Source of the DNA: Buttiauxella selenatireducens
GTDB taxonomy: Bacteria; Pseudomonadota; Gammaproteobacteria; Enterobacterales; Enterobacteriaceae
DNA: 64,000 bases
Assembly: GCF_031432975.1 (NCBI RefSeq)
Contig: NZ_CP133838.1
Span: forward strand, 3,162,001 to 3,226,000
Direction: 5' to 3'
Of this stretch, positions 42,388 through 50,610 are shown in pieces. Positions within the stretch are counted from its first letter, which is position 1. Each line of letters opens with the position of its first letter. The position numbers and the translations under genes are program-made. The notes beneath the pieces were generated by a model, which was not told the DNA's origin, made no database searches, and saw only the letters and a program-made list of their open reading frames with translations.

Positions 42388-42975
42388 TCAGCCTCCCTGT
42401 TTCTGGTTAGCTGCACCCGTCTTACCGCCGCTGTCACCTGGGTGATCGTGCGTATCATAGATGACGCGGTCGAGTGACATCGCCCGAACCTTGTCCGCGA
42501 TTTCGCCCTCGGTGTTTTTCACCTCTGGCGTGCCCACAAACTCCACTCCCCCAGCCGCATGAATGGTGAGTTTCCCGCTGGGGATATCGACTTTCGTGTA
42601 CGCTTTCTCCCCGTATGCAGTCATCACTTCATCAGGATTATCAGTCGGAAACGGAAAGCTGTCGGAGCACAGGCCACAGAGAGCCACGCAGCTGTCAAAG
42701 TTATCGCCGGTACCGAAATTCAGCACGATGGCAATTTCACCCGGCGACGGGCAGCGGTAATGCGATGTCACCCCTGCGGCAGGCACCAGAAACTGGATCG
42801 GTGGCGTCGTATTTTCACCAATCCGGACCACCACACGGGTACCACCTGGAGCGGATTTCACAACCCCTTTGCAAATCAGATTATTGCCCTGGCGGCGGTT
42901 ATCCTCTGCCGCCTCCTGCAATCCCGCCAACGCTTCATGGACGGGTGCAAGCATTCGTTTGAGCAGACCATTCAT
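42388..42975 (-). CDS. baseplate spike protein gpV-like
   Basis: Central membrane-piercing spike of the baseplate, 195 residues. An OB-fold N-terminal region (VVVRIGENTTPPIQFLVPAAG) and a C-terminal beta-helix (GKLTIHAAGGVEFVGTPEVKNTEGEI) are followed by the HDH-containing tip DTHDHPGDSGG; in P2 gpV histidines at this place bind iron. Confidence 0.9.
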   Translation of the reverse strand: MNGLLKRMLAPVHEALAGLQEAAEDNRRQGNNLICKGVVKSAPGGTRVVVRIGENTTPPIQFLVPAAGVTSHYRCPSPGEIAIVLNFGTGDNFDSCVALCGLCSDSFPFPTDNPDEVMTAYGEKAYTKVDIPSGKLTIHAAGGVEFVGTPEVKNTEGEIADKVRAMSLDRVIYDTHDHPGDSGGKTGAANQKQGG

Positions 42976-43517
42976 CCTGTTGCATCCCCCGGGAATATTT
43001 TGCTGTATGCGTTTTTGTCATCCGGATCTTTGGGATTCATCGCCAGCCAGACACTGCCGCGAGTTTCTTCATCGGCAAAGTAATCCTGACCGAGATAAAG
43101 CGGCTGTATCCACTGCACGCCACGGGCAACCACCCCGTCAAAACCAAACAGGTAACTGGTATCGCCACTCACCTGAATATCCGGTGCACCGACACATTTC
43201 GGGTCAATCCCAAAGCGGTTTAAATCAATGATGCGCTCCACCTCGCAGGCAAGATCTGTTGCCGTCAGCGTGGCTTTCGGAACAGAGACCGGAATGAGGC
43301 AATGGGCGGTTATAATCTGGCGATGCGTGTAACGACCTGTCGCCTGTCGGGTGCCGGGGTGGGCATCCTCAAACTGAATGACTATCGAGGGGCCGGTGAT
43401 TTCGGTATTCCAGATCTCGTCGTATTCGACGATGGACACACTCGCCGTGATGCGGCGGCGCAGCTCAGTGACAACCTGCTCGTAATACTGACCAGGGGAT
43501 TCGATGGTGATGCGCAT
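42972..43517 (-). CDS. probable tail terminator/completion protein
   Basis: 181 residues at the place between the lambda Z-like gene and the P2 V-like gene, i.e. the head-tail junction of the mosaic, where lambda carries U and P2 carries R/S. The pattern of an N-terminal helix (YYEQVVTELRRRIT) followed by beta strands with a central IVIQFED fits tail-terminator folds. The assignment rests on position and shape, not on recognised identity. Confidence 0.6.
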   Translation of the reverse strand: MRITIESPGQYYEQVVTELRRRITASVSIVEYDEIWNTEITGPSIVIQFEDAHPGTRQATGRYTHRQIITAHCLIPVSVPKATLTATDLACEVERIIDLNRFGIDPKCVGAPDIQVSGDTSYLFGFDGVVARGVQWIQPLYLGQDYFADEETRGSVWLAMNPKDPDDKNAYSKIFPGDATG

Positions 43518-43520
43518 GAA

Positions 43521-44132
43521 TTACCATACCTGAATGTATTGTTCGGCTGCAGCGAGGTTTTTCTCAGACCACCCGGTTTTCCAGGCATCCGATGTCACCC
43601 TGCCCCGCAGATCGGTTTCAAAGTGGCGCAGGAAAATATCCGGAATACGCTCAAACAGTTCATCTTCAAGGGCTGTGGTCATTTCATCAGAAATGGGAAC
43701 CGTGAGACTGACCACCGGATACGCCGCTTTACCCACGCGCTGCATCACCTTCTTTTTACCGTGAAGCACGGCGACAAAGGCGCGCTCGTAATAGGTGCCG
43801 CGTATCATGAGCCCCCCTTTTACACGCCGGATGCCCCCACGAAATAACGCAGGATCGATGTCATTGAGACCAAACCAGTATTTCATTTCGGATGCATCCG
43901 CAGCAGAGGGTTTCAGATGCGCCTGGACGCGCTTTCTGAGGCGTTTTTGCGCGCCAGAGGCCAGTTGCAGGCGCTGCTGCATCATTCGCACCGCCTGCTG
44001 GCGAACCGTACCTTCCGTTCGCCGTTGGGCGCGATGAAAAGCCAGCCGGATAATGCGGGGCGATAAATCAGCAAACAACCCGACGATGTGGTCAAGCTGC
44101 GCTTCATCCAGTTGCATGTACAGGTCGCTCAT
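43521..44132 (-). CDS. minor tail protein Z-like (lambda gpZ family)
   Basis: 203 residues similar to lambda gpZ, which completes the head-proximal tail end: LSPRIIRLAFHRAQRRTEGTVRQQAV and MKYWFGLNDIDPALFRG. It lies directly after the lambda FII-like gene, as in lambda (FII-Z). Confidence 0.85.
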   Translation of the reverse strand: MSDLYMQLDEAQLDHIVGLFADLSPRIIRLAFHRAQRRTEGTVRQQAVRMMQQRLQLASGAQKRLRKRVQAHLKPSAADASEMKYWFGLNDIDPALFRGGIRRVKGGLMIRGTYYERAFVAVLHGKKKVMQRVGKAAYPVVSLTVPISDEMTTALEDELFERIPDIFLRHFETDLRGRVTSDAWKTGWSEKNLAAAEQYIQVW

Positions 44133-44524
44133 GGTCGGGTAAACCTCACACCAGCGCCCTCCGGCAGCTTAGCGCCACCGGGAACGGTTAAAATGATGAC
44201 GGTCGTAGTGCGATCCTGATAAAACACCGCGCCAACCACTTTTTCCCCCTGGGGTGTCTGCACGTTGGCGCCAGCGATAATTTCCCGATCAAGGCGCTGT
44301 TTCAGAACCGTCAACACACCATGTTCGCAGGAAGCGTTAACCGGGCGCGGTGCCTGGCTGTCAGGCTTACCACTGGCAAATGCCAGCTCCGTATCGTAAA
44401 TAGCGTGAATGGCCATTTCGCCGCCACCACGCAAGTGAAGAATAAACGGAGACGACATCCGGTCCATGATGTGCGCATCCGCATCGCGCATAGCGGTATC
44501 AAACAGGCTGTCGAATCCGTCCAC
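44129..44524 (-). CDS. head-tail joining protein FII-like (lambda)
   Basis: 131 residues whose N-terminus MDGFDSLFDTAMRDADAHIMDRM parallels lambda gpFII (ADFDNLFDAAIARADETIRGYM). It joins completed heads to tails. It overlaps the Z-like gene by 4 nt and follows FI. Confidence 0.85.
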   Translation of the reverse strand: MDGFDSLFDTAMRDADAHIMDRMSSPFILHLRGGGEMAIHAIYDTELAFASGKPDSQAPRPVNASCEHGVLTVLKQRLDREIIAGANVQTPQGEKVVGAVFYQDRTTTVIILTVPGGAKLPEGAGVRFTRP

Positions 44525-44526
44525 AC

Positions 44527-44940
44527 TCAGACCTTTTTCACCAGATTTCGGCGTTGCAGCTGTGAAAACAATGCGTCAGGAATGCGCGCACAGCCACCAG
44601 CTACCACGACCGGCAGCACTTCATCTGCATCATTCACCGCATTGATATGCAGGGTGGCCAGCGCGGTAAAACGCACCAGTTGACCTGCGCTGACTTTAGC
44701 CGCCGTAGGCACGTTATCGTCAGTGTCCGGGCCTGCGGGACCGTCTGAATTTGCACCACCACCTTGCATATCCAGTGTAGTTTCGTCACCACTGCCATCA
44801 TCTTCCAGGGCATCAGCTTCGGCCTGCCACTCAGTGAGCAGGACTTTCAGTTCGGCGACAGTACCGTCCACTGGGGGCTCACGGTTCAGCGTTTTTGCCA
44901 GCACACCCAGTTTCTTCAGTAAGGTATCTTTCTCAGACAT
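44527..44940 (-). CDS. DNA packaging protein FI-like (lambda)
   Basis: 137 residues similar in layout to lambda gpFI, which helps terminase dock on the prohead: an N-terminal helical hairpin (LLKKLGVLAKTLNREPPVDGT), an acidic/glycine-rich linker, and a C-terminal shell-binding domain with VVVAGGCARIPDALFSQLQRRNL. It lies between the E fragment and FII, in lambda order. Confidence 0.82.
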   Translation of the reverse strand: MSEKDTLLKKLGVLAKTLNREPPVDGTVAELKVLLTEWQAEADALEDDGSGDETTLDMQGGGANSDGPAGPDTDDNVPTAAKVSAGQLVRFTALATLHINAVNDADEVLPVVVAGGCARIPDALFSQLQRRNLVKKV

Positions 44941-45029
44941 ATAAACCTCAAACGTTCACCCCGGAGCCTTCGCCCCGGGCGTGTATGTAGACAGGAATTC
45001 AGGAAAACGGGAGCGACGTCCCGGAGGGA

Positions 45030-45816
45030 TTAACCCAACTGCACGGAAACGAACTCATCCGGGTCGGGAAGCAACATCAGTGGAGCCGATTGCGTCATGG
45101 TGAACTCCACTGCCGGGTCACCCACTTCCAGCCAGTTGCGCGGATAGCGGCTGCCACGGTCAATGCCCTCCTTCTGTGCAACCGCATCACGGATTGCGCC
45201 ATAGGTACGGATACCACGAGCAAGGGTGTTACCGAGGATCATGGTGTTGTCCGGCAGCGCTTTTTCTTTTACACCGTCAACAATTAGCTGGCCGTTGTAC
45301 ACAACGATAGCCACGTCACCAAAGCTGCCTTTGTAGGAAACAATTTTGCCCAGGTCCTTGCAGGCAGTTTCCAGTTCGGAATTAGAGCCACGGCGAGTAT
45401 CCAGCTTGTCCTGCACTTTTTTGAACGAACGGAACAACGCCCAGCCCTGCTGATCGAACACAATAAGGTCGATAACACCGGATGCATTCAGTGCATAGGA
45501 TTCAATGTCATTGGTCGGATCAAAAGTGTCTTTATTCTGCGCACTCCACGCCGCCGGCCCCACCTGAATAATGTTGTTATTCGGACTGCGCTGCATATCC
45601 ACCTCAACCGGTGAAAACTGTTCGCCTGTCATGGTGTATTTGCCGTGCAGCACCGCATCAATGCACTGTTTTTCTTCAACCTGCTGAATGGCGAGCTCTT
45701 CGTCTTTCAGGTTTTGCAAGATAAGGCGTTTACGGCGATATGACGGATCATTCAGCGCAGTCGGATCTTCATCAGGCAAACGGCGCGGAGTCATCCCAGG
45801 ATTCAGTTCATGGTTG
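45030..45816 (-). pseudogene. major capsid protein E, prophage copy lacking its 5' quarter
   Basis: Lambda gpE homologue truncated at the N-terminus. The match starts near P-N-H-E-L-N-P-G-M-T-P-R-R-L-P-D-E-D-P, equivalent to about residue 80 of lambda gpE, and runs to the normal end SAPLMLLPDPDEFVSVQLG. An in-frame TAA lies just upstream of the homology limit at about 45816. The remaining 255 codons are well conserved. The missing 5' part coincides with the edge of the satellite-like island, so the prophage cannot make its own shell protein. Confidence 0.9.
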
Positions 45817-46040
45817 GGTTACATGAGTCAATAGAGAAAGAATGTGAATGATTTTATTAGGGAAAGCCCAGATATTGCTGGCTGATAAAAACGAAACGCA
45901 ATACATGCTGCAATACACAGTTCAAACTAGCTTCTGACGGTTAGAGGTTGTATATGCACATTCCTAATTTAAAGTTCTATTGTAGGAGCATCCGCTTCCA
46001 CATGGATAAATGGTCTTTTCAAAACCTTAATGTAGGATAG
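45817..46040. other. left end of the island, non-coding
   Basis: About 220 bp between the E-gene junction and the first island gene, AT-rich. No gene or clear repeat is seen. One attachment site of the island should lie here. Confidence 0.4.
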
Positions 46041-46445
46041 ATGTATCCCACAATAAGGAATCCACCAGCCATGCGTATTACCAGCCGAAAGAAAAAGATC
46101 CTTAGCTTCTACGAACTAGAAAATCTGGAATGGATCACAGGCGAAGTGGGCGCACCTCCCCTTGATGTGTCAGGTGTCACTTACCTGCTGCATGGCATGA
46201 CCAGCTTCGACAAAAACTACCAACTGGAATCAACCAGGCGAACACTGGAAGCAATGGTGAAAGATGGACTACTGGAGCGGGTCAATGTCTATGAACGTCG
46301 ACAGAACAAATCTCAAAACGGGGATGGAGAAGGCGTTCACTGTGTAGTTGCGCGATATGGTCTGCCTGGAGGATGCAACGTAATTCGTGATGATGGTGGA
46401 AATAGACGCTCCCACATTGAAGGTGAAAGCGTCAGGATTGATTAG
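46041..46445 (+). CDS. winged-helix-like small protein of the island
   Basis: 134 residues from 46041, or 124 from 46071 (MRITSRKKKILSFYEL). The pattern ESTRRTLEAMVKDGLLERVNVYERR looks like the recognition helix and wing of a winged-helix DNA-binding domain. It is the only plus-strand gene at the left edge of the island and may regulate it. I do not recognise a named family. Confidence 0.6.
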   Translation: MYPTIRNPPAMRITSRKKKILSFYELENLEWITGEVGAPPLDVSGVTYLLHGMTSFDKNYQLESTRRTLEAMVKDGLLERVNVYERRQNKSQNGDGEGVHCVVARYGLPGGCNVIRDDGGNRRSHIEGESVRID

Positions 46446-46465
46446 CCTGTTTACAACTGCTCTGA

Positions 46466-46789
46466 CTACACTAAAGCGCGAAGCACTTCACGCATATATG
46501 CAGTAAAATATTCAGGGTTTTTAATAACAACCCGGCCTCCTGACTCAATTTTATCAGCCCATCCGGCTACTTTCTTCGTGAACCCGGTATCCCATCCCTC
46601 CTGAATACCTCGGGCATTAACATCAGCTGCGCTGGCAGGTACACCCAGCTCTTTCAGATACTTAAAAATCCCTTTAGCTGTGCTTTCATCCATCGGATGC
46701 GGTGCGGATGATGACGTGTTCATAGCGCCAATGAAGTCCAATGCTTTATCAATTACTGCTGGCATGCTCTTATCCTTAAAATTAACCAC
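46466..46789 (-). CDS. hypothetical island protein
   Basis: 107 residues (or 99 from MPAVIDKALDFIG at 46765). Soluble, alpha-helical by composition: TAKGIFKYLKELGVPASAADVNARG, then YFTAYMREVLRAL. It is the last gene of the island's packaging cluster (terS - 61 aa - this gene), so a role in packaging or capsid redirection is possible but unproven. Confidence 0.6.
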   Translation of the reverse strand: MVNFKDKSMPAVIDKALDFIGAMNTSSSAPHPMDESTAKGIFKYLKELGVPASAADVNARGIQEGWDTGFTKKVAGWADKIESGGRVVIKNPEYFTAYMREVLRALV

Positions 46790-46874
46790 GTAATAAACAA
46801 GTCTATAATATGGACCAAAATAAACCGTGATATCAAAGGGATCATTAAATTTCTATAATGATTCGTTATCCAAA

Positions 46875-47060
46875 CTACCGCGGCGGCGCTTTTCTGGCCC
46901 ATTGATACGGTTCTGCGCTCATTCGTTGACGGTGCCGTTCTTTGGCAGCCTGTGCAGAAGCAAATCGGGTGCGAACGATCAGTTTATCCTGACCATTCAA
47001 CTTATGTCCCTGTAACCGGGCCATCTCAATAAATACTTCATCAAACTTAGGTCGGCTCAT
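46875..47060 (-). CDS. small basic hypothetical protein downstream of terS
   Basis: 61 residues, strongly basic (RLQGHKLNGQDKLIVRTRFASAQAAKERHRQRM), 15 bp after the island terS stop on the same strand. Family not recognised. Small basic proteins at this place could act as packaging adaptors, but there is no direct evidence. Confidence 0.6.
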   Translation of the reverse strand: MSRPKFDEVFIEMARLQGHKLNGQDKLIVRTRFASAQAAKERHRQRMSAEPYQWARKAPPR

Positions 47061-47075
47061 TTTTATCCTTCCCTT

Positions 47076-47582
47076 TTACCTGGAGTTCAGTCGTTCATAT
47101 TCTTCGACCAGCGCAGGGATCATTACTGACAGACCGGCAGCCCTGTTCCTGGCCTTGGTGATATCCTGCTGTATTCCTTTGATGGCACGGCTGTCTAACC
47201 CGGGGTTTTTCCTCTGAACTGATAACGGTATCGTGTCCAGGATACTGGCTATTTCCCCGGTAACACGCGTTAAGATAAACCTCATAAAATCGACAGCGAT
47301 AACCTCATCCCTCTCTTTTTCGTTTTTAAGTTCCTGTGCATCAGCCTGGGCTCTGGTCAGTCTTACCCTTTCCCTGAGTAATTCCTGATCATCAATATCT
47401 TCAGCCCCCTCCACCAGCTTGCGAAGCTCGTTATCAACCCGGTTCCGGATAACCGATGCAACGTCGTACAGCGCTTCACGTCCGCGCCTTTCGGCAGGCT
47501 CTACACCCCATTTATCAAACGCAGTCACACCGATATTGCAACTGCGCGCCATGGTCTTTTTGTTAAGTAAATGTTGCGTCAT
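47076..47582 (-). CDS. island terminase small subunit (Nu1/DUF1441 type)
   Basis: 168 residues. The N-terminal winged helix LLNKKTMARSCNIGVTAFDKWGVEPAERRGREALYDV matches the prophage's own small terminase at 57900-58406, and both carry ITGE/VTGEIASILDTIPL in the C-terminal half, while the middle differs. Small terminases bind cos and choose the DNA to be packaged. A cos-like sequence lies directly upstream (47681-47766). No large terminase follows, so the island must borrow one. Confidence 0.88.
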   Translation of the reverse strand: MTQHLLNKKTMARSCNIGVTAFDKWGVEPAERRGREALYDVASVIRNRVDNELRKLVEGAEDIDDQELLRERVRLTRAQADAQELKNEKERDEVIAVDFMRFILTRVTGEIASILDTIPLSVQRKNPGLDSRAIKGIQQDITKARNRAAGLSVMIPALVEEYERLNSR

Positions 47583-47680
47583 AATTTACATTTTCATTAC
47601 TTTGTTTTTGAGTCAGGTGGGTGTATTGACGAGGGAAAATATAGTTAAATCATTACCTTAAAGAGAACAACAACACCACC

Positions 47681-47766
47681 ACCAGCTCATCAGAAATTTT
47701 CGTAAATAGCGGTATAGTGCGGGTATACATCCCCTCAGTGCGCACAAGTGCCTGGGAGGACCCGCG
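47681..47766 (-). other. cos-like packaging site of the island
   Basis: 86 bp nearly identical to 58494-58580, which lies at the same place before the prophage terS. Read on the minus strand it contains CGCTATTTACGAAAATTT, matching lambda's CGCTATTTATGAAAATTTTC next to cosN. It also contains CGCGGGTCCTCCCAGG, the likely cleavage region. The shared blocks extend well beyond coding homology. Confidence 0.75.
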
Positions 47767-47800
47767 AGGCAGGGGCGAGCCGTAGCCCTCCCCCGGATGC

Positions 47801-48184
47801 TCAGCCAAGGAATCGAAACTTCCCTGCATCAATCTGACGACGTGCCCGCGCAACCTTCTGAATGAGCGACTCACTTGGATTTGCCGGAGCATCGCAAACG
47901 TCATAATGACTGCGGCGCGGGATATTATTAATCCATGAGACAATCTCGCTCAGTAGCCAGGCGGTACGACCAGGGGTCACCTGTACACGCTCCGGAAACT
48001 CCCCACGTTCCTCCATATCAAGCAACGTTCGGCGGCTGAGGGTGGTAATCTCCATTGCCATCTTCATATCAACCAGGCGCTCAGCTAACGCCATCTCATC
48101 TGCAATACGGCCCAGCTCCTGCACTGAAGTATCATTTGCTGCTTGTGGTTTTTTGCCCACGATTACGGTTTGTTCGAATGACAT
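47801..48184 (-). CDS. AlpA-like DNA-binding protein
   Basis: 127 residues. The segment MKMAMEITTLSRRTLLDMEERGEFPERVQ followed by GRTAWLLSEIVSWINN is an AlpA-type winged helix. In Gram-negative PICIs and P4-like elements AlpA proteins control excision and replication genes. It lies between the decoration gene and cos-terS, so it may control the morphogenetic cluster. Confidence 0.8.
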   Translation of the reverse strand: MSFEQTVIVGKKPQAANDTSVQELGRIADEMALAERLVDMKMAMEITTLSRRTLLDMEERGEFPERVQVTPGRTAWLLSEIVSWINNIPRRSHYDVCDAPANPSESLIQKVARARRQIDAGKFRFLG

Positions 48185-48192
48185 GACTTACC

Positions 48193-48534
48193 TCACACGG
48201 CTGAAAGGGGTTGAACAGAAATACCGGAGCCAGCAAATGCGGCCACGCGCTGACTTAGCGTGCTGACCGTTTCAGGCCAGTTCAGCGCATCGACATTCAG
48301 AACGCCGCATTTATAAACCTGCGCCTGTGATTTTGAATCTGTATCCACGCTGAAAGTTGATACATAGATAGCCTTTCCCACCTTAGCGCCGTCATATACC
48401 ACCAGCGCCCCGCTTTCTTCATCGAGCATCAGAGGAGACAAAGCAGGGATGACACCATTACCCGGTGAGAATATCCCCAGCGTGGTTACAAGCGCCTCTG
48501 TGCCGGCAACCAGTTCAGTACCTTGAAATGACAT
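48193..48534 (-). CDS. head decoration protein (lambda gpD-like)
   Basis: 113 residues, lambda gpD length class. Features: GTEALVTTLGIFSPGNGVIPALSPLMLD, GKAIYVSTFSVD and VYKCGVLNVDALNWP. It would form trimers that stabilise the expanded shell made by the neighbouring capsid protein. It sits 9 bp downstream of the capsid gene, the reverse of the lambda order (D before E). Confidence 0.85.
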   Translation of the reverse strand: MSFQGTELVAGTEALVTTLGIFSPGNGVIPALSPLMLDEESGALVVYDGAKVGKAIYVSTFSVDTDSKSQAQVYKCGVLNVDALNWPETVSTLSQRVAAFAGSGISVQPLSAV

Positions 48535-48543
48535 TGGTTCTCC

Positions 48544-49590
48544 TTACGCCACACGAACGGTGACAAAGCGGTTGATACGCGCGGGGATTGGTTGAGGAGC
48601 TGAGTGTGTCTGCACATACTCAATGGCTGGGTCGCCGGGAACGATATAATTTTTAGGGGCCATAGCAGCACGGACAATGCCCTGTCGTACCAGTTCAGGA
48701 TCCTGAATTGCACCGTAAGCAACAATCCCCTGCAGGCTCGTATTAGCCAGAACCATTAAATCCGGGTCGAGGAAGTATTCTTCTTCGCCTTCTTCATTGG
48801 TGAATTTACCGCTATAAACCACAATTGCCGTATCACCCGTGTAACCTTTGAAACTGACGCTGTCCCCCAAATCTTTGAGTGCCGTTTCCAGACGGGAATT
48901 TGAGCCGCGACGGGTATCAAGGGTATCTTTCGTTGATTTGAAAGAACGGTATTTTTTCCAGACATTCCCTCCCATAACAATGATATTTGTTACACCTTCA
49001 CTGAGCTCTGCGTAACTTTCAATATCATCATTCGGGTCGAAAGTTTCTGTATTTTGGGCCGACCACGCAGCATCACCAGCCTGGATAATGTTATTTACTG
49101 GTTTCATTTTCCAGTCGATTTCATAGCGTTCAATCCCTTCGCCTTCAATAACATTCTTCCCTGTGGTAATAGCCTTTACTGCCAGCCATTCAATACGAGC
49201 CCTGATTGCCTGAGACTGATTAACCATGGCACGCTTAACCTTAATTTTTCGCGCATCATATGCGTCAAATTTTTCCGGCGGCATGTTAGCAGGACGAATA
49301 GCCAGCTTTTCAGGGTCAATGCTACTTTTCGGTTTCATATACCCTGGGCGTATGGTTTTCGATTCATAACCTTCATCACGTGCGACACGGCTACCAACCA
49401 TTGGAGAGCAGAACGCAGCCATCGGGATATCAGGATCATCAATCATATCCAGTGCAATATCACGGGTTCCAAACGTCACAGAACGAGAGAAAAACAAATC
49501 TGTGAATAATGTTTTTAAAAGCTTCTGCACATCCTCTGTATTTACGACTTGCAGCATAGTCGCAGGAGAATAGGTGTTAGACATAAACAC
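48544..49590 (-). CDS. island major capsid protein (lambda gpE family)
   Basis: 348 residues, full length for the lambda E family. Shares with the prophage E fragment the blocks NNIIQ-x-G-AAWSAQN, TLDTRRGSNS-LETA-KDLG and GDPAIEY-x-TH-SAP, but is clearly diverged, and its N-terminus (SNTYSPATMLQVVN) is intact. It probably replaces the helper shell protein with an island-encoded one. A second start 6 nt downstream (MSNTYS) is equally possible. Confidence 0.9.
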   Translation of the reverse strand: MFMSNTYSPATMLQVVNTEDVQKLLKTLFTDLFFSRSVTFGTRDIALDMIDDPDIPMAAFCSPMVGSRVARDEGYESKTIRPGYMKPKSSIDPEKLAIRPANMPPEKFDAYDARKIKVKRAMVNQSQAIRARIEWLAVKAITTGKNVIEGEGIERYEIDWKMKPVNNIIQAGDAAWSAQNTETFDPNDDIESYAELSEGVTNIIVMGGNVWKKYRSFKSTKDTLDTRRGSNSRLETALKDLGDSVSFKGYTGDTAIVVYSGKFTNEEGEEEYFLDPDLMVLANTSLQGIVAYGAIQDPELVRQGIVRAAMAPKNYIVPGDPAIEYVQTHSAPQPIPARINRFVTVRVA

Positions 49591-49821
49591 TCCGGGTAAG
49601 GGGTAAAAAGATTATATTTTTCGATTAAGCCTGCACTATATTACACCTATCTGCACAGGTTGTATTATTCGCGTTTGTATAATGCGGTATAAAATATCTA
49701 AGGCGCTTCAAATAAAATGCAGCTCTGTTATTCTTGACCTGGTTGTTGTGTCGATATTCTCATAAGATCCTCCTGTATTATAATCAAAAGCGGGGCAACC
49801 CGCTTTCTTTCACCACCAGCC

Positions 49822-50499
49822 TCATTGCTTCTGCGACTTTATCGTTTCTGGTTTATGACTCAGTACATGACGATCCAGAGTAAACCGATAGCACTCCTCA
49901 TTACTCTTTCTTAAATACATCGTTGCTGACTCTCGCCCTCCACAGTCCGAGATGAATTTCGCATCTGCGAGAATAGCGGCCCGTGCGATATAGTCAGTCG
50001 AGTAGGCGGCGAGAATGAACGGCAGGACAAATAATACAAGAGAAAATTGAATGAGCTGACCAGCCTTCATGAACTTTGATTTTTCTATCGATGCCTTCAC
50101 CCCATGAGGTAAAATAATGCGCGCAGGCTCCATCAAAATGCTTAAAGCACCAAACATTCCGGTAGCAATAACAATGAACATATAGGCTATACAGATGGAA
50201 ACTGGCACAGCGAGTATATAAGGTGAAAACTTCAAATAATCTTCATCTATGCCGGTTGTGAAGCTCAGAATTTTCAGTGAGAAAATATAAGATACGAACC
50301 AGATAACCACATTGTAGAATTTTATGGTAAAGGCACTTTTCATCAGTTCCAGAAATAATTGCCGTTCTTTATATGCCATATAGCCACAGTAAAGAAAAAT
50401 CAACAAATATGCAGTGTATATATGCCCCTGGCTTATCAGTATCAATTCCAGCGTCATAACAATAATGAGTATCAAATTTTCCCGGGTAAATCTCTTCAT
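49822..50499 (-). CDS. multi-pass membrane protein of unknown function
   Basis: About 225 residues from MKRFTRENLILIIVM with AGGAACGCG upstream. Four or five hydrophobic segments: about 9-30, 60-85, 100-130 and 165-185. The C-terminus is soluble and contains SDCGGRESATMYLRKSNEECY. It lies between the capsid gene and the replication origin of the island. No family recognised; superinfection exclusion or another accessory role is conceivable. Confidence 0.65.
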   Translation of the reverse strand: MKRFTRENLILIIVMTLELILISQGHIYTAYLLIFLYCGYMAYKERQLFLELMKSAFTIKFYNVVIWFVSYIFSLKILSFTTGIDEDYLKFSPYILAVPVSICIAYMFIVIATGMFGALSILMEPARIILPHGVKASIEKSKFMKAGQLIQFSLVLFVLPFILAAYSTDYIARAAILADAKFISDCGGRESATMYLRKSNEECYRFTLDRHVLSHKPETIKSQKQ

Positions 50500-50610
50500 C
50501 GCGTTCCTGCCTTCTGTTTTTTTGTCCATTCGGTTCAAATGCCATTCTGAACACTTTCCCAACAAACCAGTTTCAAAACCACCCCCAAGAATTAAAAATT
50601 ATGCGTTTAA

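Noticed and set aside
47653-47943. 96-codon minus-strand reading frame overlapping the island cos site
   Set aside because: It runs through the cos-like repeat and overlaps the AlpA-like gene. A similar spurious frame extends the prophage terS through its own cos-like site.
45030-49590. Two capsid genes as a simple recent tandem duplication in one phage
   Set aside because: The two E proteins are clearly diverged, are separated by unrelated genes, and are linked to different small terminases. They belong to two elements.
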